This document shows, in pieces, positions 32,778 to 41,102 of a stretch of 64,000 bases of DNA. The stretch lies in contig NZ_VOBQ01000013.1 in assembly GCF_007833165.1 (NCBI RefSeq), forward strand, positions 1 through 64,000, in the 5' to 3' direction. The DNA comes from Caenimonas sedimenti. Its GTDB lineage: Bacteria; Pseudomonadota; Gammaproteobacteria; Burkholderiales; Burkholderiaceae_C. The notes under the pieces are model-generated. The model saw only the letters and a program-made list of their open reading frames with translations. It had not been told where the DNA came from and did no database searches. Each line of letters opens with the position of its first letter. Within the stretch, counting starts at the first letter, position 1. Position numbers and translations under genes: made by a program.

Positions 32778-33350
32778 ATGAAGGAGACCACCGCGCCCAA
32801 CCTGAACGACCGCATCGCGCGGCGCGTGCGGGACTTGCGCTCGGGGCAGGGGCTCTCCCTGGACGCGCTGGCGGCGCATTGCGGAGTCAGCCGCTCGATG
32901 ATCTCGCTGATCGAGCGCGGGGAGAGCAGCCCCACGGCCGTGCTGCTGGAGAAGCTCGCGGCCGGCCTGAAGGTGCCGCTGGCCTCCCTTTTTGATCCGC
33001 CCGAGCCTGCGAACGACCCGGTGTCGCGGCGTGCCGACCAGGTGGCGTGGAAGGACCCCCATTCCGGCTACGTGAGGCGCAACGTCTCGCCCAGCGGTGT
33101 GGCGTCGCCGATCCAGATCGTCGAAGTGTCGTTTCCGCCCAAGGCGCGTGTCGCTTATGAGAGCGGCGCGCGCGAACCGCTCTATCACCAGCAGGTCTGG
33201 GTGCTCGACGGCGCGATCGAAGTCACCGTCGGGGCCGACGCCCACCGCCTCGGCGCCGGCGATTGCCTGGCGCACGTGCTGGACCGGCCCGTCTCGTACC
33301 ACAACCCCACCCGAAGGACGGCGCGCTATGCGGTCGTGATCGCCCGATGA
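32778..33350 (+). CDS. XRE-family regulator with C-terminal cupin domain
   Basis: A 190-residue regulator. Residues 10-66 are an XRE helix-turn-helix (VRDLRSGQGLSLDALAAHCGVSRSMISLIERG), and residues about 115-185 are a single-stranded beta-barrel cupin (YHQQVWVLDGAIEVTVG, LGAGDCLAH) that would bind a small effector. Such proteins often control neighbouring catabolic or amino-acid genes. It overlaps the GNAT gene by 4 bases (ATGA), and a class II aldolase gene follows, so the three form an operon it probably controls. The start at 32778 lacks a Shine-Dalgarno sequence. Confidence 0.88.
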   Translation: MKETTAPNLNDRIARRVRDLRSGQGLSLDALAAHCGVSRSMISLIERGESSPTAVLLEKLAAGLKVPLASLFDPPEPANDPVSRRADQVAWKDPHSGYVRRNVSPSGVASPIQIVEVSFPPKARVAYESGAREPLYHQQVWVLDGAIEVTVGADAHRLGAGDCLAHVLDRPVSYHNPTRRTARYAVVIAR

Positions 33351-33871
33351 CCATCATCCAACGCCTGCGTTCCGTCGGCACTGCCCAACTGCAGGGCCTG
33401 GCCGACGTGCTGCTCGATTGCGTGGCAGGCGGCGCGTCCGTCAGTTTCATGCACCCCTTGTCGCGGGAGCGCGCGACGGCTTTCTGGGAGCACGTCGCCG
33501 CGAGCGCGGCGCGTGGCGAACGCGCGCTGTTCGTGGCCGAAGACGGACAGGGCATCGTCGGCACCGTGCAGCTCATCCTCGAGCAACCGGAGAACCAGCC
33601 GCACCGGGCCGACGTGGCCAAGATGCTGGTGCACCGGCGGGGCCGGCGCCAGGGCCTCGGGGCGCTACTGATGGCGGCGGCGGAGGAGGAGGCGCGCGCC
33701 CTGGGCAAGACGCTGCTGGTGCTGGACACCGCGAGCGCGGACGCCGGGCGCCTGTACGCGCGCCTCGGCTGGCAGCGCTGCGGCTTGATCCCGGGTTACG
33801 CTCTGCTGCCACAAGGCGGCTTGTGCGACACGACCTACTTCTATCGCCAGCTGGCCCGACCAGGAGCTTGA
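33347..33871 (+). CDS. GNAT-family N-acetyltransferase
   Basis: A 174-residue acetyltransferase. The acetyl-CoA loop is RRGRRQGLGALLMAAAE, in a standard GNAT fold with strand 4 VGTVQLILEQ and the end strand YARLGWQRCGLIPGYAL. The N-terminal FMHPLSRERATAFWEHV resembles antibiotic- or small-amine-acetylating GNATs. The substrate is unknown. Translation is coupled to the XRE-cupin gene through an ATGA overlap. Confidence 0.88.
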   Translation: MTIIQRLRSVGTAQLQGLADVLLDCVAGGASVSFMHPLSRERATAFWEHVAASAARGERALFVAEDGQGIVGTVQLILEQPENQPHRADVAKMLVHRRGRRQGLGALLMAAAEEEARALGKTLLVLDTASADAGRLYARLGWQRCGLIPGYALLPQGGLCDTTYFYRQLARPGA

Positions 33872-33873
33872 CC

Positions 33874-34593
33874 ATGCACCAGGAAGATTTCGACTCCGCG
33901 GGAGTCCACCGGTTGCGCGCCGACCTCGCGCTGGCCCTGCGTGCCGCGTCGCACCACGGGCTGTCCGAGGGTGTCTGCAACCACTTCAGCGTGGCGCTGC
34001 CGGACGGCTCCGGCCGTTTCCTGCTGAACCCGCGCGGCCTGCTGTGGCGCGAGGTGGGCACCGACGACATCGTGATGGTGGATGGCTCGGGCGAGCGGTT
34101 GGCCGGGCGCCACCCGGTGGAGCCGACCGCCATGTTCATCCACGCGGCCGTCCACAACATCTGCCAGCAGGCCTGCGTGCTGCACGTGCACATGCCGTAC
34201 GCGACCGCCCTGACGTTGACGCAGGACCGGGCGCTGGACCCCACGCTGTCGCAGAACGCCATGCGCTTCGCCGGGCGCATCGCGATCGACGCCAACTACA
34301 ACGGCCTCGCCCTCGACTCGTCCGAGGGCGAGCGCATCGCCCGCGCGATGGGCGGCAAGGACGTGGCTTTTCTCGGCAACCACGGCGTCATCGTTTGCGG
34401 CTCGCGCATCGACTACGCGTACGACGACCTGTACTACCTCGAGCGGGCGTCCATGGTGCAGGTGCTCGCGCAATCGACCGGCCGGCCGCTGAACCCGGTG
34501 GACCCCGCGCTGGCGCAGCGGGTGGGCGAACAGACGATGGGCGAACGGTTGCAATCCGAATTGTTCTTTGCCGCGCTGCGCCGGACGTTGTGA
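33874..34593 (+). CDS. Class II aldolase/adducin family protein
   Basis: A 239-residue protein of the class II aldolase family. The zinc-binding histidines appear in VLHVHMPYATAL (HxH) and FLGNHGVIVCG; the N-terminal GVCNHFSVALPDG is also typical. Family members split or decarboxylate sugar phosphates, or are eukaryotic-adducin-like proteins without enzyme data. The usual catalytic Glu is not obvious to me. AGGAG precedes the ATG, 3 bases after the GNAT gene. The XRE-cupin/GNAT/aldolase arrangement suggests catabolism of a modified sugar or amino compound. Confidence 0.85.
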   Translation: MHQEDFDSAGVHRLRADLALALRAASHHGLSEGVCNHFSVALPDGSGRFLLNPRGLLWREVGTDDIVMVDGSGERLAGRHPVEPTAMFIHAAVHNICQQACVLHVHMPYATALTLTQDRALDPTLSQNAMRFAGRIAIDANYNGLALDSSEGERIARAMGGKDVAFLGNHGVIVCGSRIDYAYDDLYYLERASMVQVLAQSTGRPLNPVDPALAQRVGEQTMGERLQSELFFAALRRTL

Positions 34594-34642
34594 GCGCGAT
34601 CAGGGAATAATCGCGGGTTCACTCCACCACAGAGCTCATCCA

Positions 34643-35056
34643 ATGCGATTGTTTCTCCTCGGCGCCGTGCTGGCCGCCTGCTCCCTGACGGCTTGCGCGC
34701 AAACCCCCGCGGCCACGGCCAAGGTGACCACGGGCACCGGCCTGGTCTATGAATCCCTCAAGGAGGGCTCGGGTGCTTCGCCGGCTGCGACCGACACCGT
34801 CAAGGTGCACTACCGCGGCACGCTGACGGACGGCAAGGAATTCGACAGCTCCTACAAGCGCGGCGAGCCCATCGAATTCCCGCTGAACCGCGTCATCCCC
34901 TGCTGGACGGAAGGCGTGCAGAAGATGAAACCGGGCGGCAAGGCAAAGCTCACCTGCCCGCCGGCGATCGCCTATGGCGAGCGTGGCGCCGGCGGCGTGA
35001 TTCCGCCGAATGCCACCCTGCAGTTCGAAGTGGAGCTGATTTCGGTCCGCAAGTAG
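34643..35056 (+). CDS. FKBP-type peptidyl-prolyl isomerase, lipoprotein
   Basis: A 137-residue exported FKBP. Two possible lipoboxes are present (LAAC at 10-13 and LTAC at 15-18); the second gives the mature Cys18-Ala. The FKBP domain has VKVHYRGTLTDGKEFDSSY, the drug-site residues in PLNRVIPCWTEGVQKM and AYGERGAGGVIPPNATLQFEVEL. It would catalyse proline isomerisation during periplasmic folding. The length and domain are complete. Confidence 0.92.
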   Translation: MRLFLLGAVLAACSLTACAQTPAATAKVTTGTGLVYESLKEGSGASPAATDTVKVHYRGTLTDGKEFDSSYKRGEPIEFPLNRVIPCWTEGVQKMKPGGKAKLTCPPAIAYGERGAGGVIPPNATLQFEVELISVRK

Positions 35057-35120
35057 GCGTGCCGCTTGCCTCGTCCTGATGGGCGGCCCAGAATGGGCCC
35101 GCACCACAGGAGGGGCAACC

Positions 35121-35504
35121 ATGGGCCACACCGCATTCACCATCAAGGCTTTCGGCATCTACGTCGTCGTGACGGGCCTGGGCCTGCTGCTCGCCCCGAA
35201 CCTCATGCTTGGCATGCTCGGGGTGCCGGAGGCACGCGAAGTCTGGATCCGCGTCCTGGGCTCGCTGGCAATCGTGGTGGGGTATTACTACATCGCTTGT
35301 GCCGCCGGCAATGCGCATGCGTTTTTTCGCGCCACGATTCCCGGCCGCATCGCGTTCTTCGCACTGGGGGTCGGGCTCGTGCTGCTCGCCGGCGCGCCGT
35401 GGACGCTGATCCTGTTCGGGCTGGCCGACCTGGCGGGGGCCGCCTGGACCTGGTCCGCGTTGCGCGCCGAAGCCCAGGGGCCGGGAACCGTCCCGGCTTC
35501 CTGA
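35121..35504 (+). CDS. Small four-helix membrane protein
   Basis: A 127-residue hydrophobic protein with four predicted membrane segments (about 8-30, 43-62, 72-92, 95-113). It begins MGHTAFTIKAFGIYVVVTG and contains LLLAPNLMLGMLGVPEAREVWIRVLG, a pattern common in unnamed bacterial membrane proteins. AGGAGG-like sequence precedes the ATG. Its role is not known. It stands alone between the FKBP gene and the convergent azoreductase gene. Confidence 0.72.
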   Translation: MGHTAFTIKAFGIYVVVTGLGLLLAPNLMLGMLGVPEAREVWIRVLGSLAIVVGYYYIACAAGNAHAFFRATIPGRIAFFALGVGLVLLAGAPWTLILFGLADLAGAAWTWSALRAEAQGPGTVPAS

Positions 35505-35514
35505 ACCCGCCGGA

Positions 35515-36165
35515 TCAGGCGGCCAGCGCCGCCGTCGCGTGGTTGGCCGCGACACCAACCTGCGCCTTGATGGCCAGCTCCGCCTGCGCCAGGGCTTTCG
35601 CCTTGGCCGCATCGCCCATGGCCACGCCTTCGGCGCGCACGAAGCGCACGTCGGTCACGCCGAAGAAGCCGAAGACCGTCTTCAGGTAGCTCTCCTGGTG
35701 GTCCATGGCGGAGCCCGCGGCGCTGGTCGAATACACGCCACCGCGCGTGGAAGCCACGATCACCGTCTTGCCGCCGGCCAGGCCTTGTGGGCCCTTCTCG
35801 GTGTACGTGAAGGTGCGGCCGGCTTGCGCGACGCGATCGATCCAGGCCTTGAGCTGGCTGGGCACGGAGAAGTTGTACATCGGGGCGCCCACGACGATCA
35901 CGTCGGCGGCGAGGAACTGGCTGACCAGGCGCTCAGAGACGGCGTTCTCGCGCTGCTGCGCTTCGCTCAGGCCGGCCGCGTTGGGGCCCAGGCGGAAACC
36001 GAGCGAGTCCATGTCCAGGTGCGCGGGCGCGTCGGTGGCGAGATCCAGGTGCTCGACCGTCAGGCCCGGATGCTGGGCCGTCCACTGACGGACGATGTCG
36101 CGGGTGAGCTGGCGCGAAACAGACTGGCCGGCGAGCGGGCTGGAATCGATGTGAAGCAGTTTCAT
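35515..36165 (-). CDS. azoR: FMN-dependent NADH-azoreductase
   Basis: A 216-residue flavodoxin-fold oxidoreductase of the AzoR family. [21 protein letters not shown], the FMN-binding [18 protein letters not shown] and ASTRGGVYS are the family signatures. It reduces azo dyes and quinones with NADH and protects against thiol stress. AGGAG lies 9 bases before the ATG. A LysR regulator is transcribed divergently 118 bases away, the usual arrangement for its control. Confidence 0.92.
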   Translation of the reverse strand: MKLLHIDSSPLAGQSVSRQLTRDIVRQWTAQHPGLTVEHLDLATDAPAHLDMDSLGFRLGPNAAGLSEAQQRENAVSERLVSQFLAADVIVVGAPMYNFSVPSQLKAWIDRVAQAGRTFTYTEKGPQGLAGGKTVIVASTRGGVYSTSAAGSAMDHQESYLKTVFGFFGVTDVRFVRAEGVAMGDAAKAKALAQAELAIKAQVGVAANHATAALAA

Positions 36166-36283
36166 GGACCTTTTCTCCTGATGTTTGACCCGATCTGGGC
36201 TTGGGAATGATTGTGCGGATAGGTCGATCGATTGATAAGTCGGCAGTTTCAGGTTAGATTGTCCTGCTGATGGAACGAAATAC

Positions 36284-37204
36284 ATGCAAGACCTGAACGA
36301 CCTGCTGTACTTCGCCGAGGTGGTGGACCACGGCGGCTTTGCGGCTGCGGGCCGGGCGCTGGGCATTCCCAAGTCCAAGCTGTCGCGCCGCGTGGCCGAG
36401 CTCGAGGCCCGCCTCGGTGTCCGGCTGCTGCAGCGGACGACGCGCAAGCTCTCCCTGACCCAGGCCGGCGAGCAGTACCACCGCCATTGCGTCGCCATGC
36501 GCGAACAGGCGGAAGCGGCCGACGAGGCGGTGGCGCGCGTGCAGACCGAGCCGCGCGGCACCGTGCGCGTCACATGCCCCGTCACGCTGGCGCAGAGCAC
36601 CATCGGCGTGGTCGTGCCACGCTTCCTGGCGCATCATCCGCAGGTGCGCGTCGACATGCTGGTCACCAACCGCGTCGTCGACCTGGTGCAGGAGGGGGTG
36701 GACGTCGCGCTGCGCGTGCGTTCGAACCTGGAGGACAGTGGCTCGCTCGTCATCAAGAAGCTGGGCGTGACCAAGGGCCTGCTGGTGGCGAGCCCGCAAC
36801 TGCTGCAGCGGTTCGGGGCGCCCCAATCCACCGACGATCTGGTGCATCTGCCCACGGTGGCGATGTCCGCGGTCGATGGGCGCGCCGACATCCGCCTCGT
36901 GGGGCCCGGCGGTGAGGCGTTCACGCTGGAACATCGCCCGGTCTACACCGCGGACGATCTGCACACCTTGAAGTTCGCCGTCGTCCAAGGCACCGGCATG
37001 GGGATGCTTCCCGACTACCTGTGCGGCGATGAACTGCGGCGCCAGGAGCTGGTGCCGGTCTTGCCGGGGTGGGCGCCGCCAGCGGCCATGGTCCTGGCCG
37101 CGTTCCCGTCGCGCCGCGGCATGGTCCCCGCGGTGCGGCGCTTCCTGGACTTCCTGGGCGAGAACATCGCCGGCGAACGCGTCGTTTCCCCGGCCGCGGT
37201 GTAA
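36284..37204 (+). CDS. LysR-family transcriptional regulator
   Basis: A 306-residue LysR protein. The N-terminal helix-turn-helix (residues 1-60) has [35 protein letters not shown], and the rest is a two-lobed effector-binding domain. This sequence type (the SKLSRRV helix) often sits divergent to azoreductase genes and activates them when quinones or related electrophiles are present. The 118-base spacer between the two genes contains TCGATCGA-type symmetric sequence near 36222-36232 but no clear canonical LysR box. Confidence 0.92.
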   Translation: MQDLNDLLYFAEVVDHGGFAAAGRALGIPKSKLSRRVAELEARLGVRLLQRTTRKLSLTQAGEQYHRHCVAMREQAEAADEAVARVQTEPRGTVRVTCPVTLAQSTIGVVVPRFLAHHPQVRVDMLVTNRVVDLVQEGVDVALRVRSNLEDSGSLVIKKLGVTKGLLVASPQLLQRFGAPQSTDDLVHLPTVAMSAVDGRADIRLVGPGGEAFTLEHRPVYTADDLHTLKFAVVQGTGMGMLPDYLCGDELRRQELVPVLPGWAPPAAMVLAAFPSRRGMVPAVRRFLDFLGENIAGERVVSPAAV

Positions 37205-37233
37205 GACCGGCAGCATCGCGGCGACCATCCTGT

Positions 37234-37704
37234 ATGAAGCGCATCCTCTTGCTGGCCCTGTCGCACCTCGCGGTGCTTGCGCTCGGGTTCGGATTGGGCA
37301 TCTATTTCCTGCCGATCCTTTCGGCGCCGCCGCCCCCGAGCCAGACCGAAGTACGAGCCGCGGCGCAAGGCGCCCGCTATCAGGGCGCATTCAAGCGCGA
37401 CCTGAAGGGCAGCGACCCCTTGCACTGGGGCGAGGGACAGGTCGCGATCAGCGCGTCCGCCGTCACCTTGACGGGCCGGGTCGCGCCGGGCCCCGCCTAC
37501 AAGCTCTACCTGGTGCCGGAATTCGTGGACACGCACGAGGGCTTCGTGCGGCTGAAAGCACAGTCGCTCCAAGTGGGCGACATCAAGACCTTCGAGAACT
37601 TCATCGTGCCGCTGCCGGCCGGCACGCCGGTGGAACGCTACAACACCGTGGTGGTGTGGTGCGAGGCGTTTTCGCAGTTCATCACCGCGGCGAAGTACCG
37701 CTGA
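37234..37704 (+). CDS. DM13-domain protein
   Basis: A 156-residue membrane-anchored protein. A single N-terminal hydrophobic segment (about 5-28) is followed by a DM13 domain: FKRDLKGSDPLHWGEGQVAI in the middle and the domain's end WCEAFSQFITAAKY with its conserved cysteine. DM13 domains are thought to bind redox cofactors or heme-like ligands and take part in electron transfer; this is weakly supported. It probably faces the periplasm. It lies 29 bases after the LysR gene. Confidence 0.85.
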   Translation: MKRILLLALSHLAVLALGFGLGIYFLPILSAPPPPSQTEVRAAAQGARYQGAFKRDLKGSDPLHWGEGQVAISASAVTLTGRVAPGPAYKLYLVPEFVDTHEGFVRLKAQSLQVGDIKTFENFIVPLPAGTPVERYNTVVVWCEAFSQFITAAKYR

Positions 37705-37722
37705 CGGCCCGCGGGCCTGTCC

Positions 37723-38436
37723 CTACACGCCGAGGTACTGGTCGAGCAGTTGCGGCTGGGCGCGCAGCTCGGCGGAGGTGCCGGCGAAGACCACTTCCCC
37801 CTTCACCAGGATGACGTTGCGGTCCGTCACCTGGGTCACGTGCTTCCAGTTCTTGTCGACGATCACGCTGGAAATCCCGCTTTCACGGATCAGCCCGCAG
37901 ATGCGCCAGATCTCGCGCGCGATCAGGGGGGCGAGGCCTTCGGTGGCCTCGTCGAGGATCAACACGTCCGGGTTGGTCATCAGCGCGCGGCCGATGGTGA
38001 GCATCTGCTGCTCGCCGCCCGAGAGTTGCTGGCCGCCGTGGCCCAGGCGCTCTTGCAGTCTCGGAAAGGTCTGGAGGACGCGTTCATACGTCCAGTCGCG
38101 CTGGCCACGCGTGCCTGGCCGGGCGGCCATCACCAGGTTCTCCTTCACGCTCAGCGTGCCGAAGATGCCGCGGCCTTCGGGCACGTAGGCCACGCCCAAC
38201 TGCGCAACCTCGAACGGCGGCCGCCCTACCGTCGGTTTGCCCATGACGTGCACTGTTCCGGCCCGCGGCGGCACCAGGCCCATGAGCGATTTCAGGAGCG
38301 TGCTCTTGCCCATGCCGTTGCGGCCCATCAGCCCGATCGTCTCGCCGCGGTCGACGTGGAAATCGACGCCGCGCAACACGTGGCTGGACCCGTAGTAGGT
38401 CTGGAGCCCGCGGGCTTCGATGAGGCGGTCAGCCAT
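37723..38436 (-). CDS. Branched-chain-type ABC transporter ATPase (LivF)
   Basis: A 237-residue ATPase. Walker A is GRNGMGKST, the signature is LSGGEQQML and Walker B is VLILDEATEGLAPL. Family features place it as the LivF-type subunit. It is the last gene of a five-gene minus-strand importer (substrate-binding protein, LivH, LivM, LivG, LivF). It overlaps livG by 8 bases. The adjacent benzoate-CoA ligase suggests that the system imports benzoate or a related aromatic acid rather than amino acids. Confidence 0.92.
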   Translation of the reverse strand: MADRLIEARGLQTYYGSSHVLRGVDFHVDRGETIGLMGRNGMGKSTLLKSLMGLVPPRAGTVHVMGKPTVGRPPFEVAQLGVAYVPEGRGIFGTLSVKENLVMAARPGTRGQRDWTYERVLQTFPRLQERLGHGGQQLSGGEQQMLTIGRALMTNPDVLILDEATEGLAPLIAREIWRICGLIRESGISSVIVDKNWKHVTQVTDRNVILVKGEVVFAGTSAELRAQPQLLDQYLGV

Positions 38437-39187
38437 GGGCCTCCTCCTCGCCCAGATAGGCGGATTGAACGCCCGCATCAGCCCGCACTTCCTGCGGGGT
38501 GCCGCTGGCGATCACCTGGCCGTTCACCATCACCGTGAGGTGGTCCGCCAGCGCGAACACGGCGTCCATGTCGTGCTCTACGAGCAGCATCGCGTGGTCT
38601 TTCTTCAGCCGCAGCAGCAGCTCGACCATCCGCTCGGCTTCCACGGTGCCCATGCCGGCCAGCGGCTCGTCGAGCAACAACACCTGCGGCTGCGTGGCGA
38701 GCGTCATCGCGATCTCCAGCTGGCGCTGTTCGCCGTGGCTGATCGTGCCGGCGATGGCTTCGCGGCGCGGCTGCAGGCCCGCGAGTTCCAGCGCGCGCTC
38801 GGCACGCGTGTTGACTTCGCCCACGCTCGCGGCCAGGCGCAGCCAGCGGGCGGCCTGCGGCAGGCGCGACTGCGCGGCCAGGCGCACGTTCTCCCAGACC
38901 GTGAAGGGCAGGAAGATGTTGGTCTTCTGGTAGCTGCGTCCCAGGCCCGCGCGCGAGATCTTTTCCGGCGACCAGCCGGTGACGTCGCGGGAGCCCAGTT
39001 GCACCTGGCCGGCCGTGGGCCGCAGGTCGCCGGAGAGCAGATTGGTCAGCGTCGATTTGCCGGCGCCGTTGGGGCCGATCACGGCGTGGATGCGATCGCG
39101 CCAGAGGTCGAGCGTCACGTCGTTCACGGCGGCCAGGCCACCGAAGCGCTTGGTCAGCTGGCGGGCGCTGAGCAGGACTTCAGCCAT
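38429..39187 (-). CDS. Branched-chain-type ABC transporter ATPase (LivG)
   Basis: A 252-residue ATPase with Walker A GPNGAGKST, signature SHGEQRQLE in place of LSGGQ (usual for LivG), and Walker B VLLLDEPLAGM. The C-terminal DAGVQSAYLGEE is typical of LivG. It overlaps livF and livM by 8 bases each, so translation is probably coupled. It energises import together with LivF. Confidence 0.92.
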   Translation of the reverse strand: MAEVLLSARQLTKRFGGLAAVNDVTLDLWRDRIHAVIGPNGAGKSTLTNLLSGDLRPTAGQVQLGSRDVTGWSPEKISRAGLGRSYQKTNIFLPFTVWENVRLAAQSRLPQAARWLRLAASVGEVNTRAERALELAGLQPRREAIAGTISHGEQRQLEIAMTLATQPQVLLLDEPLAGMGTVEAERMVELLLRLKKDHAMLLVEHDMDAVFALADHLTVMVNGQVIASGTPQEVRADAGVQSAYLGEEEAHG

Positions 39188-40175
39188 CGGCGTCTTTCCG
39201 GCGCAGCATGCGTTCGACCAGGCCCAGCAGGCCGCGCGGGGCGAAGGCGACGATCAGCACGATGAAGATGCCCATCCAGAGCTGCCAGTGCTTGCCGGTG
39301 TTGAAGCCGCCGATGGCGGGCAGGCCCTTGAACTCGTCGAGCAGCAGCTCGAAGGCGAAGGCACCGACGATCGCGCCCGCGAAGTTGCCCATGCCGCCCA
39401 GGATCACCATCATGATCGCGTGCGCGCTCATGTGAAAACCCATCAGCTCCGGGTTCACGAAGCCGGTCTGCGCGCCCCAAAGGTAGCCGGCCAGCCCGGC
39501 CAGTCCGCCCGCGAGCGTGAAGGCCGAGAGCTTGTAGCCGAAGGTGCCGTAGCCCATGGCGCGCATGCGGTGCTCGTTCACGCGGATGCCGGCCAGCGCG
39601 CGCCCGAACGGGCTGAACAGCAGCCGCCGCAGGAACAGGTAGACCAGCACCAGCATCGCGAGCGTGAAGTAGTAGAAGACGCGCTTGTTCTCCAGGTCGA
39701 ACAGGCCCGCATTCGGCTTGAAGTTGATGTAGAGCCCGTCGGAGCCGCCCAGCGCCTTGTTGTCGAAGAACAGGAAGAACACCATCTGCGCGAACGCCAT
39801 GGTGACCATGATGAAGTAGATGCCGTGGGTGCGGACCACGAAGAAGCCGATCACCAGCGCGGCCAGCGCAGATGCGGCCACCGCCGCCGGCAAGGTCCAC
39901 CACAGGCTGACGGCGCTGCCGGCGGGTGTGAGGAAGGCGAGGGCGTAGCCCGCGAGCCCGAAAAAGGCGGCGTGGCCCAGCGACACGAGGCCGGTCACGC
40001 CTTGCAGCAGGTCGAGGCTCATCGCGAAGATCGCGAGGATCATCATGCGCGCGACCATCTGCACGTAGAAGTCGGGTGCGGCGAACGGGAACGCGAGCAG
40101 GGCGATGAGCGCCAGGACCAGCGCGACCTGCAATCCGCGCGGCAATCTCTCCAGATGTGACTTCGCGGCGCTCAT
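39180..40175 (-). CDS. Branched-chain-type ABC transporter permease (LivM)
   Basis: A 331-residue permease with about nine membrane segments. GVTGLVSLGHAAFFGLAGYALA is the LivM hallmark and GLAGYLWGAQTGFVNPE the second conserved block. It overlaps livH by 4 bases (ATGA) and livG by 8 bases. It forms the membrane channel with LivH. Confidence 0.92.
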   Translation of the reverse strand: MSAAKSHLERLPRGLQVALVLALIALLAFPFAAPDFYVQMVARMMILAIFAMSLDLLQGVTGLVSLGHAAFFGLAGYALAFLTPAGSAVSLWWTLPAAVAASALAALVIGFFVVRTHGIYFIMVTMAFAQMVFFLFFDNKALGGSDGLYINFKPNAGLFDLENKRVFYYFTLAMLVLVYLFLRRLLFSPFGRALAGIRVNEHRMRAMGYGTFGYKLSAFTLAGGLAGLAGYLWGAQTGFVNPELMGFHMSAHAIMMVILGGMGNFAGAIVGAFAFELLLDEFKGLPAIGGFNTGKHWQLWMGIFIVLIVAFAPRGLLGLVERMLRRKDADG

Positions 40176-41035
40176 TGCTTGAACAGCCCCTCAGGCTTCC
40201 ACAGCAGCACCGCCGCCATCAGCATGTAGACCAGCATGCCCGCCACCTGGGGCAGCAGGACCTTGCCGAAGGTGTCGACCAGCCCGACCAGCAGCGCCGA
40301 GATCATCGCGCCGCGCACCGAACCGATCCCGCCGATCACGACCACGACGAAGCACATGATCAGCACCTGCGAACCCATGTTGGGATACACGCTGGAGATC
40401 GGCGAGGCGATCATGCCGGCGATGGTGGCCAATCCCACGCCCAACGCGAACACCACCGAGTGGATCAGCTTGATGTTGATGCCCAGCGACTCGGTCATCT
40501 CGCGGTTGAAGGCGCCGGCGCGGATCTTCATGCCCAGCCGCGTCTTCGAGATCAGCAGGTACAGGCCCAGCGCGAGCAGCAGGCAGACCCCCGACATGAA
40601 CAGCCGGTAGACGGGGTAGGAGAGGTTGTCGGTGAGCGGGATCGACGCCGAGAGCAGCTGCGGGATCTGCACGCCATGCACGTCGTCACCCCAGAGGATG
40701 GACCGCATCTCCTCGAAGATGTAGATCAGTCCGAAGGTGAGCAGCACCTGGTCGAGGTGGTCGCGCTGGTAGAAGTGGCGGAACAGCACCCGCTCGAGCA
40801 GCAGGCCGAACAGGACCGACAGCGCGGTGCCGAGCAGGATGGCGAGCGTCAGGCTGCCTGTCTTCACCGAGAGCGACCAGGCCAGGTAGGCCCCCAGCAT
40901 GTAGAAGCTGCCATGCGCCAGGTTGACCACGCCCATGATGCCGAAGATCAGCGTCAGGCCGGCGGCCAGCATGAACAGCAGCAGGCCGTACTGCACGCTG
41001 TTCAGCAGCTGGATCAGGAAGTTCGCGAGGTCCAA
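40172..41035 (-). CDS. Branched-chain-type ABC transporter permease (LivH)
   Basis: A 287-residue permease if started at the TTG at 41035, giving the family N-terminus LDLANFLIQLLNSVQYGLLL. An earlier TTG at 41059 adds 8 residues but lies inside the T-run of a terminator hairpin (41057-41085), so I prefer 41035. Neither has a good ribosome site. GLTLIFGIMGVVNLAHGSFYMLGAY is the family signature. The weak start and the terminator upstream should keep permease levels well below those of the binding protein. Confidence 0.88.
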   Translation of the reverse strand: MDLANFLIQLLNSVQYGLLLFMLAAGLTLIFGIMGVVNLAHGSFYMLGAYLAWSLSVKTGSLTLAILLGTALSVLFGLLLERVLFRHFYQRDHLDQVLLTFGLIYIFEEMRSILWGDDVHGVQIPQLLSASIPLTDNLSYPVYRLFMSGVCLLLALGLYLLISKTRLGMKIRAGAFNREMTESLGINIKLIHSVVFALGVGLATIAGMIASPISSVYPNMGSQVLIMCFVVVVIGGIGSVRGAMISALLVGLVDTFGKVLLPQVAGMLVYMLMAAVLLWKPEGLFKQ

Positions 41036-41056
41036 GCGGGCTTTGTGGAAGTGGCT

Positions 41057-41085
41057 CAAAAAAATGGGAGGCCGAAACCTCCCAT
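41057..41085 (-). terminator. Intrinsic terminator between the binding-protein gene and livH
   Basis: On the minus strand ATGGGAGG pairs with CCTCCCAT (plus-strand stems 41064-41071 and 41078-41085, perfect 8 bp, loop CCGAAA) and is followed by seven T residues. It lies 17 bases after the binding-protein stop codon. Partial readthrough would let most transcripts end after the binding protein, a familiar way of making excess receptor. Confidence 0.82.
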
Positions 41086-41102
41086 GGTGGGGCCGTGAGG
41101 GA

